Positions 18,442 to 26,637 of a DNA stretch of 64,000 bases are shown piece after piece. The notes below the pieces were generated by a model. The model was not told the origin of the DNA and made no database searches. It saw only the letters and a program-made list of their open reading frames with translations. Every line of letters begins with the position of its first letter. Positions within the stretch are counted from its first letter, which is position 1. The position numbers were made by a program, and so were the translations under genes. The stretch lies in contig DASZBS010000097.1 in assembly GCA_035943995.1 (NCBI GenBank), forward strand, positions 19,005 to 83,004, given 5' to 3'. The DNA comes from Vulcanimicrobium sp035943995 (GTDB lineage: Bacteria; Vulcanimicrobiota; Vulcanimicrobiia; Vulcanimicrobiales; Vulcanimicrobiaceae).

Positions 18442-19799
18442 GGGCGCGGCGGGCCCATCACGATGGGTTTCTTCATATGGTCGCTCTGAACGGTCCAGCG
18501 CGACTCGCGCGTCATGCCGTCCTTACGAACCGGACCGCTCTCACGCGAAATGCGGTACGTTCCCGGCTTGGGCGCGTTGCAATGCGGCGGTACGGTCTTG
18601 CCGACGGCCACGAGCAGCTGCCGTGCACCGGACCCCGCCAGGCGGTCGAGCGAGGCGTTTCCGCTGGACTTCTCGAGCGTCGCTTCGCCAACCGTGCCGT
18701 CGGTGGAGACGCGTAGCGTCACGTCGCTGCGCAAACCTTCCGGCACCGAGCGCGGTAACTGCGGCGGCCCCGGCACGTTTTTCGGACACCCGTCCGACGG
18801 GATGGCGACGGCGACGACGGGCGTTTCGGTCGCCAGCGCGATCGACGGGGCGAACATCTGGATGCTGAGCGCGAGCGCGAGAAGCACGATGACAAAACCT
18901 CCTAGAACGGAGCGAGCAGAGGTGACGGCACCGTTTCGGTGCTCGTCTTCGAGGCGGCGAAGTCTGGCGACGGTGGCGCGGCCGAACGCCGTCACGCCGC
19001 ACGCCACCAAGGTGCGATATTCCGCCCGGCGCAACGCGAACGACGCCAAGCTGCGGGCATACGCATCGACGTCGCGCGATTGGACGACGGCCCAGTCGTC
19101 GCACGCGGCTTCGCGCTCGAACGCGATCGCGCGCAACACGAGCACGACGGCGGGGTTGAAGAACAACACCGCCTGCACGAGACGCTCGAACGCGTTTGCC
19201 CACGTGTCGTAACGGCGCACGTGGGCCAGCTCGTGGAGCAACACGCATTCGAAGTCGTCGCCGCCGGCGGCGGCGAGCTCGGCGGGAACGATCACCGACG
19301 GAGCCCGCAGCCCGAACGCCAGCGGCATGGAAAGATCCGGCGATGCGAGCACGCGGACGCGACCGCGATCGGCCAGCCGCGTGCTGCGCCGCGCCAGGCG
19401 CGCCAGCTGCAGCGCGCCGGCCGCGACACGAAGCGCGAACGCGACGACGACCGCCAGCCAGGCGCCCGCGAGCGCGAGCACGATGCCGTCGCCGGACGGC
19501 ACGCGAATGGGCTGCGGCGCGGCGGCGACGGGAGCGCTCTGCACCACGGCCGGTGCACTGCGCAGCGTCACGCTATCGCCGGTCGCGGTCGCGTGGGACG
19601 CGCGGGCGTTCGAAAACGTCGTCACGAGCGGCACCGCAACCAGCGTGAGCAGAACGCATTGCAGCACGAGGCAGCGCGTCGTCGCGCTGAGGCGGCGGCC
19701 GGCGGCGAACAGGATCGCGCCGGCGACGATCGCGATGCACGCGTCTTGCCATAACGCGGCGAGCAAGAACTCCAGGACGGCGCGCGCGGCGTCGATCAC
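18438..19799 (-). CDS. BlaR1-like M56 membrane metalloprotease with TonB-like tail
   Basis: This 453-residue protein combines N-terminal membrane helices (around residues 20-35, 45-62, 105-130) with an M56 peptidase domain. The zinc motif HELAH is at residues 189-193 and the downstream glutamate in FEREAACDDWAV. A further membrane helix (~291-312) leads to a periplasmic C-terminal domain with VTLRVSTDGTVGEATLEKSSG, a TonB-C-like fold. BlaR1/MecR1 relatives sense a signal outside and cleave the BlaI repressor. The usual penicillin-binding sensor domain is absent here, so the signal is probably not a beta-lactam. It follows blaI with a 4-base overlap. Confidence 0.85.
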   Translation of the reverse strand: MIDAARAVLEFLLAALWQDACIAIVAGAILFAAGRRLSATTRCLVLQCVLLTLVAVPLVTTFSNARASHATATGDSVTLRSAPAVVQSAPVAAAPQPIRVPSGDGIVLALAGAWLAVVVAFALRVAAGALQLARLARRSTRLADRGRVRVLASPDLSMPLAFGLRAPSVIVPAELAAAGGDDFECVLLHELAHVRRYDTWANAFERLVQAVLFFNPAVVLVLRAIAFEREAACDDWAVVQSRDVDAYARSLASFALRRAEYRTLVACGVTAFGRATVARLRRLEDEHRNGAVTSARSVLGGFVIVLLALALSIQMFAPSIALATETPVVAVAIPSDGCPKNVPGPPQLPRSVPEGLRSDVTLRVSTDGTVGEATLEKSSGNASLDRLAGSGARQLLVAVGKTVPPHCNAPKPGTYRISRESGPVRKDGMTRESRWTVQSDHMKKPIVMGPPRP

Positions 19800-20179
19800 G
19801 ACGACTTCTTCTTGCGCGCGATCACGCGCTTGAAGTTCGCGATGTCCTCATCCGAGAGGCGCTCGTCTTCGAGCAAGCTGAGCGCGAGAACCCCGGGCGA
19901 GCTCCCGAAAAACCGGTCGAGCAGCGTGTCCAAGAGCGACGTCGCGGCCTCGGAACGTTCGATCAGCGGCCGGTACACGAACGCTCGGCTCGCCTTGGCG
20001 TGCGTGACGTATCCCTTGTCCTCCAGCGTGCCGAGCGTGGTCATGACCGTCGTGTACGCAAGCGGCGGCGGCAGCAGCGCTCCGACGATGTCGGCGACGG
20101 TCGCGGTCTGGCGCTCCCACAAAACGTTCATGAGGCGAAGCTCGTGGTTGGTCAGCGTAACAGCGCGCTCGCGCGGCAT
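19796..20179 (-). CDS. BlaI/MecI-family repressor
   Basis: This 127-residue winged-helix repressor of the BlaI/MecI family contains LTNHELRLMNVLWERQTATVADIVGAL, the N-terminal helix-turn-helix. AYTTVMTTLGTLEDKGYVTH follows as the recognition helix and wing, and a C-terminal dimerisation part ends in lysines. Proteolysis by the partner M56 protease would be expected to inactivate it. It is the first gene of the pair, and a strong palindrome of the BlaI operator type lies 21 bases upstream, so it very likely represses itself and the M56 gene. Confidence 0.88.
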   Translation of the reverse strand: MPRERAVTLTNHELRLMNVLWERQTATVADIVGALLPPPLAYTTVMTTLGTLEDKGYVTHAKASRAFVYRPLIERSEAATSLLDTLLDRFFGSSPGVLALSLLEDERLSDEDIANFKRVIARKKKSS

Positions 20180-20199
20180 CGGCGGCTCCCAGGCTCTCT

Positions 20200-20221
20200 A
20201 AATACTAGTATGGTAGTATTT
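20200..20221. promoter_or_regulatory. BlaI-type operator palindrome
   Basis: A perfect 8-base inverted repeat AAATACTA / TAGTATTT with a 6-base spacer lies just upstream of the blaI gene, in AT-rich DNA that stands out locally. Known bla/mec operators are TAC-TA/TAGTA palindromes of this size, so this is a good match. A further half site (ATACTAC) follows at 20226-20232. It sits between blaI and the divergent GNAT gene and could affect both. Confidence 0.75.
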
Positions 20222-20294
20222 CGAGATACTACGCGTTCCGCGGCCCGGTGTCAAGTGAAGGGCTGCGTTCGCTCGCCGTCGGACGACCGTCGGC

Positions 20295-21281
20295 ATGACC
20301 GGCGGACGATCGGCGCACCCGATTCGGCTTCAGATCGTCGCACCGGAAGACTACGTGCGCGACGTGCTGCCGCACTCGCACACGTTGTGGGCGGGGACGC
20401 GCACGTTCGAGCGCTACGCCGGCGAGTTTCGCGCGACGGCGAACAGCGCGTGGGGCAAGCGCCGCTTCCGCACGGTCGGCCTGCACGTCGACGGCGAGCT
20501 CGTCGCATCGTGCAAGCGCTACGAGCGCGTGCTGCGCTGCGGTGAGCGCGGCTACAAAGCGGCGGGGATCGGCGCGGTGTTCACGCCCGAGCCGTTGCGC
20601 GGCCGCGGGTACGCGACCGCGCTGCTCGGCGCGCTGCTCGACGCCGAGCGCGACGCCGGAACCGATCTCGCGTACCTGTTCAGCGACATCCACCCCGCGT
20701 TCTACGAGCGGCTCGGCTTCGTCGCGCTGCCGTCGCGCACCATCACGTTGCGCGCCGATGCTCTGTCCGCTCAGCGCATCGAAGTCGCCGCGCTCGCCGA
20801 CACAGATGCCGCATCCGTTCGCCGCGTGTTCGGCGCGCTCGACGCGCGCCGGCCGTTCGCCTTCGCGCGCACCGCGCTGGACTGGGAATGGCAGCGCCTG
20901 CGTTCCGCGTCGCTCGAGCACGGCGCGCCGCTCGTGCGGTTGGGCGTTCGGCGCGGTCGCGCGCTCGCGGCGTACGTGACGGGTCGCCGCATCCCGGCCG
21001 CCGACGCCTTCGTGGTGGACGAGCTCGCGTTCGCGCGCGTGGACGACGCGCCGCTCATCGCGCCGCTGCTGCGTGCGGGCGCGGGCGATCTGCGCACCGT
21101 CCGCGGCTGGTTACCGCCGGCGATCGCCCGTGACGCGCTCCCGCGCGGTGCCGTGCGCGCGCGCAAGGACGCGATCGCGATGCTCGTGCCGCTCAGCGCG
21201 CCGTTTCGTGCCGCCTTTCGCGCCCACGCGACGGACCCGCGCGAACACGCCGACCCGTGCTGGAGCACCGACCACATCTGA
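20295..21281 (+). CDS. GNAT N-acetyltransferase (Eis-like, two-domain)
   Basis: This 328-residue protein has a GNAT acetyltransferase core in its first half. It includes KAAGIGAVFTPEPLRGRGYATALLGALL, with the acetyl-CoA pyrophosphate loop RGRGYAT near residues 102-108, and YLFSDIHPAFYERLGF, the C-terminal GNAT motif. The second half (residues ~170-328) resembles the extra domain seen in Eis-type multi-acetyltransferases. The substrate is unknown. It is divergent from blaI across the operator region, so BlaI could control it as well, but this is inference. Confidence 0.75.
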   Translation: MTGGRSAHPIRLQIVAPEDYVRDVLPHSHTLWAGTRTFERYAGEFRATANSAWGKRRFRTVGLHVDGELVASCKRYERVLRCGERGYKAAGIGAVFTPEPLRGRGYATALLGALLDAERDAGTDLAYLFSDIHPAFYERLGFVALPSRTITLRADALSAQRIEVAALADTDAASVRRVFGALDARRPFAFARTALDWEWQRLRSASLEHGAPLVRLGVRRGRALAAYVTGRRIPAADAFVVDELAFARVDDAPLIAPLLRAGAGDLRTVRGWLPPAIARDALPRGAVRARKDAIAMLVPLSAPFRAAFRAHATDPREHADPCWSTDHI

Positions 21282-21289
21282 TCCGTTCG

Positions 21290-22294
21290 CTACGATCCCA
21301 TCGCGGCCGGCTGCACGACGTTGGCTTGTTTGTCGCCGCTCGCTTCGCCGTCGGTGGCAACGGGCTTTCGGCCCGCCATGCGCACGGGTACGAGCTGCTT
21401 GAGCAGATCGAACCAGAACGGCGCGCCCATCAGCACGGCGATCCACGTGATCGCCAGGCCCGCGACCTTCATCAGCCATTGGCCTGGGTTCTGGGGAAGC
21501 GCCGGCCACCCGACGGTTACACCGGCGTCGGAGAGCCCCGTCAGCAGTTGGCCGGTGGAGTGGCCGTTCGACGCTCGCACCGCGTCGATGAGCGCCGGCC
21601 CGTTCGCGGACTTCGCGGCGTCCATGAGCACCGGAGCGTTCGCGATGCCGTGCAGCTGCGTGATGAGGTTGAGCGTATCGCTGTTGAGCGCGACCACGAT
21701 GCTCAACCCCACGGCGGCTTGCACGACGCCGCTCCAGCGCCGGTACGCGCCGGATACGCGATCCATCTGCGCGTCGAACCAGTCGTCGATCGCCGCGAGC
21801 GCGGCGTCGTAGTCGTTCCTGGTGCCTTGCAGCACGGTGACCAGCGTGTCTTTGAGCGTGCAGTCGGGAAGGCCGGTGACGCGCGCTTTCAAATCGTCCA
21901 GCAGCACGTCGGGCGCCGAGAACGCCGGCGGCATGGGCACGGGCGCGGCGCCCGTCCCCGTCTTCACCGCGAGCGCGGCAGCGTAGCCGCGCAGCGCCGC
22001 GACCAGCGAGATGGAGAACGTGCGCGCGGGGATGTAGCTCGGCAAGCGCGCCGGCGACGCGCCGAGATTGCCCATCAGCGGGTGGTCGTAGAGGTGGTCG
22101 ACGAGCTCCTTGGTAGTCGCGTCGCGCGCCGGGTCGCGCTGGATGCCGCCGAGCAGCACGACGATCGCCTGTTCGAGCAGATGCCCGCGCTTGTTCACGA
22201 GCGCCGAGATCCACTCGCACACGTGCGACGTGGTCAGCGCGAGCAAGATGTAGACGCTCATCACGCCGCCGGCGATCGTGAGCAGCTGCGTCAT
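21290..22294 (-). CDS. Membrane protein of unknown function
   Basis: This 334-residue protein starts at an ATG with a good ribosome site (GAGGAG). It has an N-terminal membrane helix (LLTIAGGVMSVYILLALTTSHV), a long soluble middle part with a paired-helix look, a further hydrophobic stretch (VVQAAVGLSIVVALNS, around residue 197) and a C-terminal helix (MKVAGLAITWIAVLMGAPFWFDLLKQ). The layout, with membrane helices near both ends and the motif GAPFWFDLLK, is shared by many conserved bacterial membrane proteins without a known role. It converges on the GNAT gene, 8 bases apart. Confidence 0.7.
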   Translation of the reverse strand: MTQLLTIAGGVMSVYILLALTTSHVCEWISALVNKRGHLLEQAIVVLLGGIQRDPARDATTKELVDHLYDHPLMGNLGASPARLPSYIPARTFSISLVAALRGYAAALAVKTGTGAAPVPMPPAFSAPDVLLDDLKARVTGLPDCTLKDTLVTVLQGTRNDYDAALAAIDDWFDAQMDRVSGAYRRWSGVVQAAVGLSIVVALNSDTLNLITQLHGIANAPVLMDAAKSANGPALIDAVRASNGHSTGQLLTGLSDAGVTVGWPALPQNPGQWLMKVAGLAITWIAVLMGAPFWFDLLKQLVPVRMAGRKPVATDGEASGDKQANVVQPAAMGS

Positions 22295-22353
22295 CGGAAC
22301 ACTCCTCAAACGGCTCGAAGCGAACTTACTGCGCGGAGCGAGGCCGCTTTCCT

Positions 22354-23394
22354 TCAGAACAGCCGCAGCTCGCGCGACTCCTCGTCGGTCAGCGACGCGA
22401 CGCGCGTGCCGAGCAGCCGGATCGGCACGCCGTACAGCCCCGCGCGCTGCCAGCACCACACCGCCGCGTCGTGGATCGCGTCGCCGTCGTTGGTCGCGAC
22501 GGCGAGCGACGTCTGGCGGCCCGTGATCGTGTGGTCGGCTTTCTTGATCTTCACGCCGACGGTGGACGCGCGCAGCGCCTTCGCCTGCAGATCGCGCGCG
22601 AGCTCGTCGGCCTGCACGCGCAACAGCGCGAGGATGCGCGCTTCGTCGCGTTCGTCGTACTCGAACGTCTCCTCGGTCGAGATCGACTTGCGCTCGCGCG
22701 ACGGGTCCACTTCACGGTCGTCGATGCCGCGCGCGAGATCGCGGTAGAACGTGCCGCCGCGCCCGAACAGATCGTACAAACGCCGCTCGTCGAGCGCGAC
22801 GACGTCGCCGATCGTGCGAATCCCCGCCGTCTCCAAGCGCGGCTGCGTCTTCGGTCCGATCCCCCACAGCCGCCCGACGGGCATCGGCGCGAGGAACTCC
22901 GCCTCGGTCCCCGGCGGCACGACGGTCAGACCGTCGGGTTTGTTCACGTCGCTCGCGATCTTCGCCACCATCTTGCCCGTTGCGACGCCGGCGCTCGCCG
23001 TCAAGCCGACCTCCGCGCGGATGCGCGCGCGCACGCGCTGCGCGAACGCGACCGCGTCGTCCAGCCCGGCGTCCGGCAGCGCAACGAACGCTTCGTCGAG
23101 CGACAGCCCTTCGACCGCGTGCGCGCCGTCCTCGAAGATCGCGAACACGCGCTCGGAGCTCTCGCGGTACGCGGCGAAGTTCGGCGGCACGACGACGAGC
23201 TGCGGGCAGCGTTCCAGCGCGTGGTACAGCGGCATCGCGGACCGCACGCCGAACGGGCGCGCCTCGTACGACGCCGTCAGCACCACCGCGCGCCGCGACG
23301 ACCCCGAGATCGCGAGCGGCACGCCGCGCAGCGCCGGATCGTCGCGTTGCGCGACCGACGCATAGAACGCATCGAGATCGAAGTGCACGATCAT
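22354..23394 (-). CDS. dinB: DNA polymerase IV
   Basis: DinB is a Y-family lesion-bypass DNA polymerase. This 346-residue protein has the first catalytic block VHFDLDAFYASVAQRDDPAL (Asp6 and Asp8), the YEARPFGVRSAMP segment, and the second catalytic block GLSLDEAFVALPDAG. Helix-hairpin-helix sequence IGPKTQPRLETAGIRTIGDV follows, and the little-finger domain ends in ESRELRLF, a probable beta-clamp binding tail. All catalytic acids are present. It heads a minus-strand run with PilZ, endonuclease IV and a helicase gene. Confidence 0.95.
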   Translation of the reverse strand: MIVHFDLDAFYASVAQRDDPALRGVPLAISGSSRRAVVLTASYEARPFGVRSAMPLYHALERCPQLVVVPPNFAAYRESSERVFAIFEDGAHAVEGLSLDEAFVALPDAGLDDAVAFAQRVRARIRAEVGLTASAGVATGKMVAKIASDVNKPDGLTVVPPGTEAEFLAPMPVGRLWGIGPKTQPRLETAGIRTIGDVVALDERRLYDLFGRGGTFYRDLARGIDDREVDPSRERKSISTEETFEYDERDEARILALLRVQADELARDLQAKALRASTVGVKIKKADHTITGRQTSLAVATNDGDAIHDAAVWCWQRAGLYGVPIRLLGTRVASLTDEESRELRLF

Positions 23395-23419
23395 CGGCGG
23401 TAATCCGCGAGAGCGCCGG

Positions 23420-23779
23420 CTACCGCGCCGGCGGGGAATCCTCCGAGTCGACGATCGCGTCGATCTCTGCGCCGTCGCTTTCCGCGATCGATACCGCGAC
23501 GCGGCCGTCCGGCGTCGAGCGCACGACCTCGGCCATGATCTCGCGCTCGCGCCCGTCGAGCCCCGTCACGGCGACGCGCAGCCGCGTCCCCTCGGGCGCC
23601 GCTTCCTGCGCGACGAGCAGCATACCGCGGCGCGAAACGTTCTCGGTGGTCCCGTGCTTGGGCGCACCGTCCGGCCCGCGGTACACCACAGGCAGCCGGA
23701 TTTCGATGCGCTTCGCGCTGCGGCGCTCGTGGGCTTCGCTTCGCTCGGCGGCTGCGCTGCGCTCGGGCGTTTCGCTCAT
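23420..23779 (-). CDS. PilZ domain protein
   Basis: This 119-residue protein starts MSETPERS after the ribosome site GAGGGGAGA. It has the two c-di-GMP-binding signatures of PilZ: RRSAKRIEIRLPVVY (RxxxR) and ENVSRRGMLL (D/N-x-S-x-x-G), followed by beta strands (EGTRLRVAVTGLDG, IMAEVVRSTPDGRVAVSI). It is therefore a likely cyclic-di-GMP receptor. A longer start at 23818 would add 13 residues rich in Arg and Asp and is less likely. The target system is not apparent from the neighbours, which are DNA-repair genes. Confidence 0.85.
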   Translation of the reverse strand: MSETPERSAAAERSEAHERRSAKRIEIRLPVVYRGPDGAPKHGTTENVSRRGMLLVAQEAAPEGTRLRVAVTGLDGREREIMAEVVRSTPDGRVAVSIAESDGAEIDAIVDSEDSPPAR

Positions 23780-23801
23780 GGTCTCCCCTCCGTCACGGTC
23801 G

Positions 23802-24647
23802 TCACGCCGCGACGCCATTCAACACGGTCTGCATGGTGCGGAAGTTGCGAAGGTCGTCTTCCTCTTCACCCGGCGTTTCGAGGATCGCGACTTTCCCTCG
23901 GACTCCGGGATGCGCGACGATGGCGCGGAACCCTTCGATCCCAATCCGTCCTTCACCGATGTGCCAGTGGCGGTCACGGTGGCCGCCCAGCTCGATCTCC
24001 GTGTCGTTGAAGTGGAACATCACCACCCGGTCGAGCCCGAGCTCGCGGTCGACGAGCTCGAAGAAGCGCTCGACGTTGTCCTTCGAATCGATCGCGTAGC
24101 CCGCCGCCCACGTGTGTGCGGTGTCGAGGCAGAAGCGCAGGTTCGGGTGCCCGATCGCGCGCACGAACGCGCCGAGCTCCTCCATCGTGCCGCCGCACAG
24201 CTGGCCCGCGCCGGCGCTGTTCTCGATGACGAGGGAGACGTTCGGGTCGATGCCGGCGAGCGCGCCCTCGAGCGCCGCGACGACCGACGCGAAACCGTCC
24301 TTGCGGTCGCGCTTGCCGTACGAGCCGAGGTGCGTGTTGACGTACGCGATGTCGCCGACGGCCGCAACCTTCAGATCGTTCTTCAGCAGCTTGAGCGAGC
24401 TGGCGACGGTCTTGCCGTCCTCGCTCGCGAGGTTGATCAGGTACGACGTGTGGATCACCGCCGGCGCGATCCCCGCCGCGGCGCGCGTTCTCGCGAAGCG
24501 CTGCAGCGCGGGCGTGTCGATCCCGCCGACGCGATACGTCTTCGGGTTCCCCGCGAAAAACTGCAGCGCGCCGCAGCCGAGCTTTTGCGCGTACTCCACC
24601 GCCGCGTCGTACCCCGCGCCGACGCGGACGTGCGTACCGAGCCGCAT
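23802..24647 (-). CDS. nfo: Endonuclease IV (AP endonuclease)
   Basis: Endonuclease IV cuts DNA at abasic sites during base excision repair, using three zinc ions. This 281-residue protein starts MRLGTHVRVGAGYDAAVEYA and keeps the metal ligands: HTSYLINLA, TVNTHLGS-type VNTHLGSYG, LVIENSAGAGQLCGG, FCLDTAHTWAAGY, VVMFHFNDTEI, and the region DRHWHIGEGRIG ending in AILETPG. The length and motif order are normal for the family. The start at 24647 is clear; a much longer open frame upstream only runs antisense to the helicase. The helicase gene starts upstream and ends 8 bases before this gene. Confidence 0.95.
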   Translation of the reverse strand: MRLGTHVRVGAGYDAAVEYAQKLGCGALQFFAGNPKTYRVGGIDTPALQRFARTRAAAGIAPAVIHTSYLINLASEDGKTVASSLKLLKNDLKVAAVGDIAYVNTHLGSYGKRDRKDGFASVVAALEGALAGIDPNVSLVIENSAGAGQLCGGTMEELGAFVRAIGHPNLRFCLDTAHTWAAGYAIDSKDNVERFFELVDRELGLDRVVMFHFNDTEIELGGHRDRHWHIGEGRIGIEGFRAIVAHPGVRGKVAILETPGEEEDDLRNFRTMQTVLNGVAA

Positions 24648-24655
24648 CGCTTCGG

Positions 24656-25888
24656 TCAGCGGCGGCCGTAGTTGAACTGGCGCGCGCGCGTGCCGCGCGG
24701 CATGAACGACTTCGCCTTGGGCGACGCCATCGCGCGCGACGGGTTCTTCTCGAACGTCGTGCCCGTCAGCAGCACCGCATCGGACGGCCGCTCGCGGCGT
24801 CCGACGCGCCCGATGAGCTGCTCGACCTCCGACTCGCCGAACGCGTCGGAGTCGGTGATGACGATGAGGTCGGCCGCGGGGATGTCGATGCCGCTGCCGA
24901 TGAGGTTCGTCGCCGCGAGCACCGCGGGCGCTTTGCCGCGGAAGCTGTTCATCATCTCGATGCGCGTGCCGACCTCGTTGACCCGCACGCCTTTGCGGCG
25001 ATGACGGCGGCCCTGCTCTTCGGTGTCCGCCATGTCGCCGCGCAGTTGCTCGACGTCGATGTCGTACGTGTTCTCCAACCGTTCCGCGAGGCGCGGCACG
25101 TCGCCGCGCGTGCGGCCGATGACGAAGATGCGCGAGCCGCGCGCGAGGTGGTCTTTGATCAGCTCGTCGGCGCGCGAAAGCTGCTCCGCCGGCGGCTCGC
25201 CCCACACGCCTTCGACCTTGTGGATCTTGGTCGGCAGCACGTCGAACGGCATGCCCTTCATCGCGACGACGTTGTCCATCGCGCCGATGCGCTCGAGGAA
25301 GCGCCGCAGCTCGTCGGGCGTCGCCGTCGCGAACAGCATCGGGCAGTCGAGGTCTTGCAGCAGCCGCAGGTGCTCGCGTTCGTCGAACGCGTTGACGTCG
25401 TCGACGATGAGCAGATCGCTCTTGTCGAGGATCTCCCAGTGGCGGTCGATCGTGAGCATCATCGCCGAGCCGACGACGACGCTGATCGCGCCGCTTTCGA
25501 CGCCCGCTTCGACGGTGCGCCGTTCGCCGGGTGACGCGCCGCCGTGGATCTGTCCGACGCCGATGCCGGTGCCTTCGAGGCGTTCGCTAAAATAGGTGAC
25601 GTGCTGGCGAATCAAATCGCGCGTCGGTGCGAGGATCGTGATGTAGCCGCCGGTCGCGAGGATCGTGTCGACGGCGACGCGCAGCATCACCTCGGTCTTC
25701 CCCGAGCCGGTCGGTGCCTTGAGCAAGAATTCGAACTTGCCGTCGTCGAGGCCCGCGGTGAGCTTTTCGACGGCTTCTTTTTGGCCGTCGGTGAGGGAGA
25801 ATTGCTCGCCCGGTTGGATGAGCTCGTGCATCAGCGCGACGCGCTGGCAATTTTTGTCGATCTGCGCCCAGACATCGGCGGGCGACAT
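24656..25888 (-). CDS. Superfamily 2 DEAD/DEAH-like helicase
   Basis: This 410-residue SF2 helicase has Walker A in KAPTGSGKTEVMLR (residues 58-70), motif Ia ILAPTRDLIRQH, and motif II as LLIVDDVNAFDE with DDVN instead of DEAD/DEAH. Motif III is LFATATP. The helicase C domain contains RIFVIGRTRGDVPRLAERL, AVLAATNLIGSGIDIPAADL and the arginine-finger motif IGRVGRRERPSD. The variant motif II is unusual but sits in the right place with one carboxylate pair. It lies directly upstream of endonuclease IV on the same strand, which suggests a DNA-repair role; the exact family is unclear. Confidence 0.8.
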   Translation of the reverse strand: MSPADVWAQIDKNCQRVALMHELIQPGEQFSLTDGQKEAVEKLTAGLDDGKFEFLLKAPTGSGKTEVMLRVAVDTILATGGYITILAPTRDLIRQHVTYFSERLEGTGIGVGQIHGGASPGERRTVEAGVESGAISVVVGSAMMLTIDRHWEILDKSDLLIVDDVNAFDEREHLRLLQDLDCPMLFATATPDELRRFLERIGAMDNVVAMKGMPFDVLPTKIHKVEGVWGEPPAEQLSRADELIKDHLARGSRIFVIGRTRGDVPRLAERLENTYDIDVEQLRGDMADTEEQGRRHRRKGVRVNEVGTRIEMMNSFRGKAPAVLAATNLIGSGIDIPAADLIVITDSDAFGESEVEQLIGRVGRRERPSDAVLLTGTTFEKNPSRAMASPKAKSFMPRGTRARQFNYGRR

Positions 25889-25898
25889 GTCGGTTGGT

Positions 25899-25919
25899 GG
25901 GCTCGCCTGTGGCGAGCCC
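25899..25919. terminator. Hairpin just after scpB
   Basis: A perfect 9-base inverted repeat GGGCTCGCC / GGCGAGCCC with loop TGT lies in the 32-base gap between the scpB stop and the helicase start. It is placed as expected for a transcript end after scpA-scpB, but no T-run follows on the minus strand, so termination is uncertain. It could instead stabilise the mRNA 3' end. Confidence 0.45.
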
Positions 25920-25920
25920 G

Positions 25921-26637
25921 CTAGACGGGTGATGGTTGTGGCTCCGTTTCTCGTGCGACGGTCGTCTCGACCGGCGTCTCGTTGCGGTTCTCTGCTTCCG
26001 CTTCGTCCCGTAGGACCGCGTCCTCGTCGTCCGGGGTTGCCTCGACCGCCGTCTCGCCCTCGTGGGGCGCCAGGATCGTCTGGATCGGCAGGGCGAGCGC
26101 CAGCTCGACGGGGGTGGTGCCGTCGACGTCCACCGGCGGCAGCTCCTCGAGCGAGCGCAAGCCGAACGCCTCGAGGAAGTCGGGGGTCGTCTTATACAGG
26201 ATCGGCCGCCCCGGCACGTCCTTGCGTCCCGACTCCGTCAGGAAGCGGCGGTCGACCAGCGTCGCGATCACCGAGTCGGCCGACACCCCGCGGATGCCTT
26301 CGATGTCGCCCTTGGTCGTCGGTTGCGTGTAGGCCACGATCGCCAAGGTCTCCAGCGCGGCGGGCGACAGGTTCGTCTTGGGCGGCATCAGGTACGCCTC
26401 GACAGCCTCGCGGGCGCTGGGGGCGCTGGCGAAGCGGTAGCCGCCGGCGATCTCGCGCAGCACGACCCCGCGGTGGGCGAACTCCTCGTCGATCCGCTGG
26501 AGCGCGACGGTGACCTCGCGTTCCTCGGCGCCGGTCAGCTTGGCGAGCTTGGGGATCGAGAGCGCTTCGGAGGCGACGAACAGCAGCGCTTCGAGGTCGC
26601 GCTGCAGCTTGCCGGTATCGACGAGTTCAGGCTGCAC
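25921..26637 (-). CDS. scpB: Segregation and condensation protein B
   Basis: ScpB is the winged-helix regulator of the SMC-ScpA-ScpB condensin that organises the chromosome. This 238-residue protein starts MQPELVDTGKLQRDLEALLFVASEALS. It has two winged-helix domains with the family block LSPAALETLAIVAYTQPTTKGDIEGIRGVSADSVIATL, RRFLTESGRKDVPGRPILYKTTPDFLEAFGL. The C-terminal ~60 residues are an acidic, Glu/Thr-rich tail that is longer than usual. The start overlaps the end of scpA by 11 bases. Confidence 0.95.
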   Translation of the reverse strand: MQPELVDTGKLQRDLEALLFVASEALSIPKLAKLTGAEEREVTVALQRIDEEFAHRGVVLREIAGGYRFASAPSAREAVEAYLMPPKTNLSPAALETLAIVAYTQPTTKGDIEGIRGVSADSVIATLVDRRFLTESGRKDVPGRPILYKTTPDFLEAFGLRSLEELPPVDVDGTTPVELALALPIQTILAPHEGETAVEATPDDEDAVLRDEAEAENRNETPVETTVARETEPQPSPV

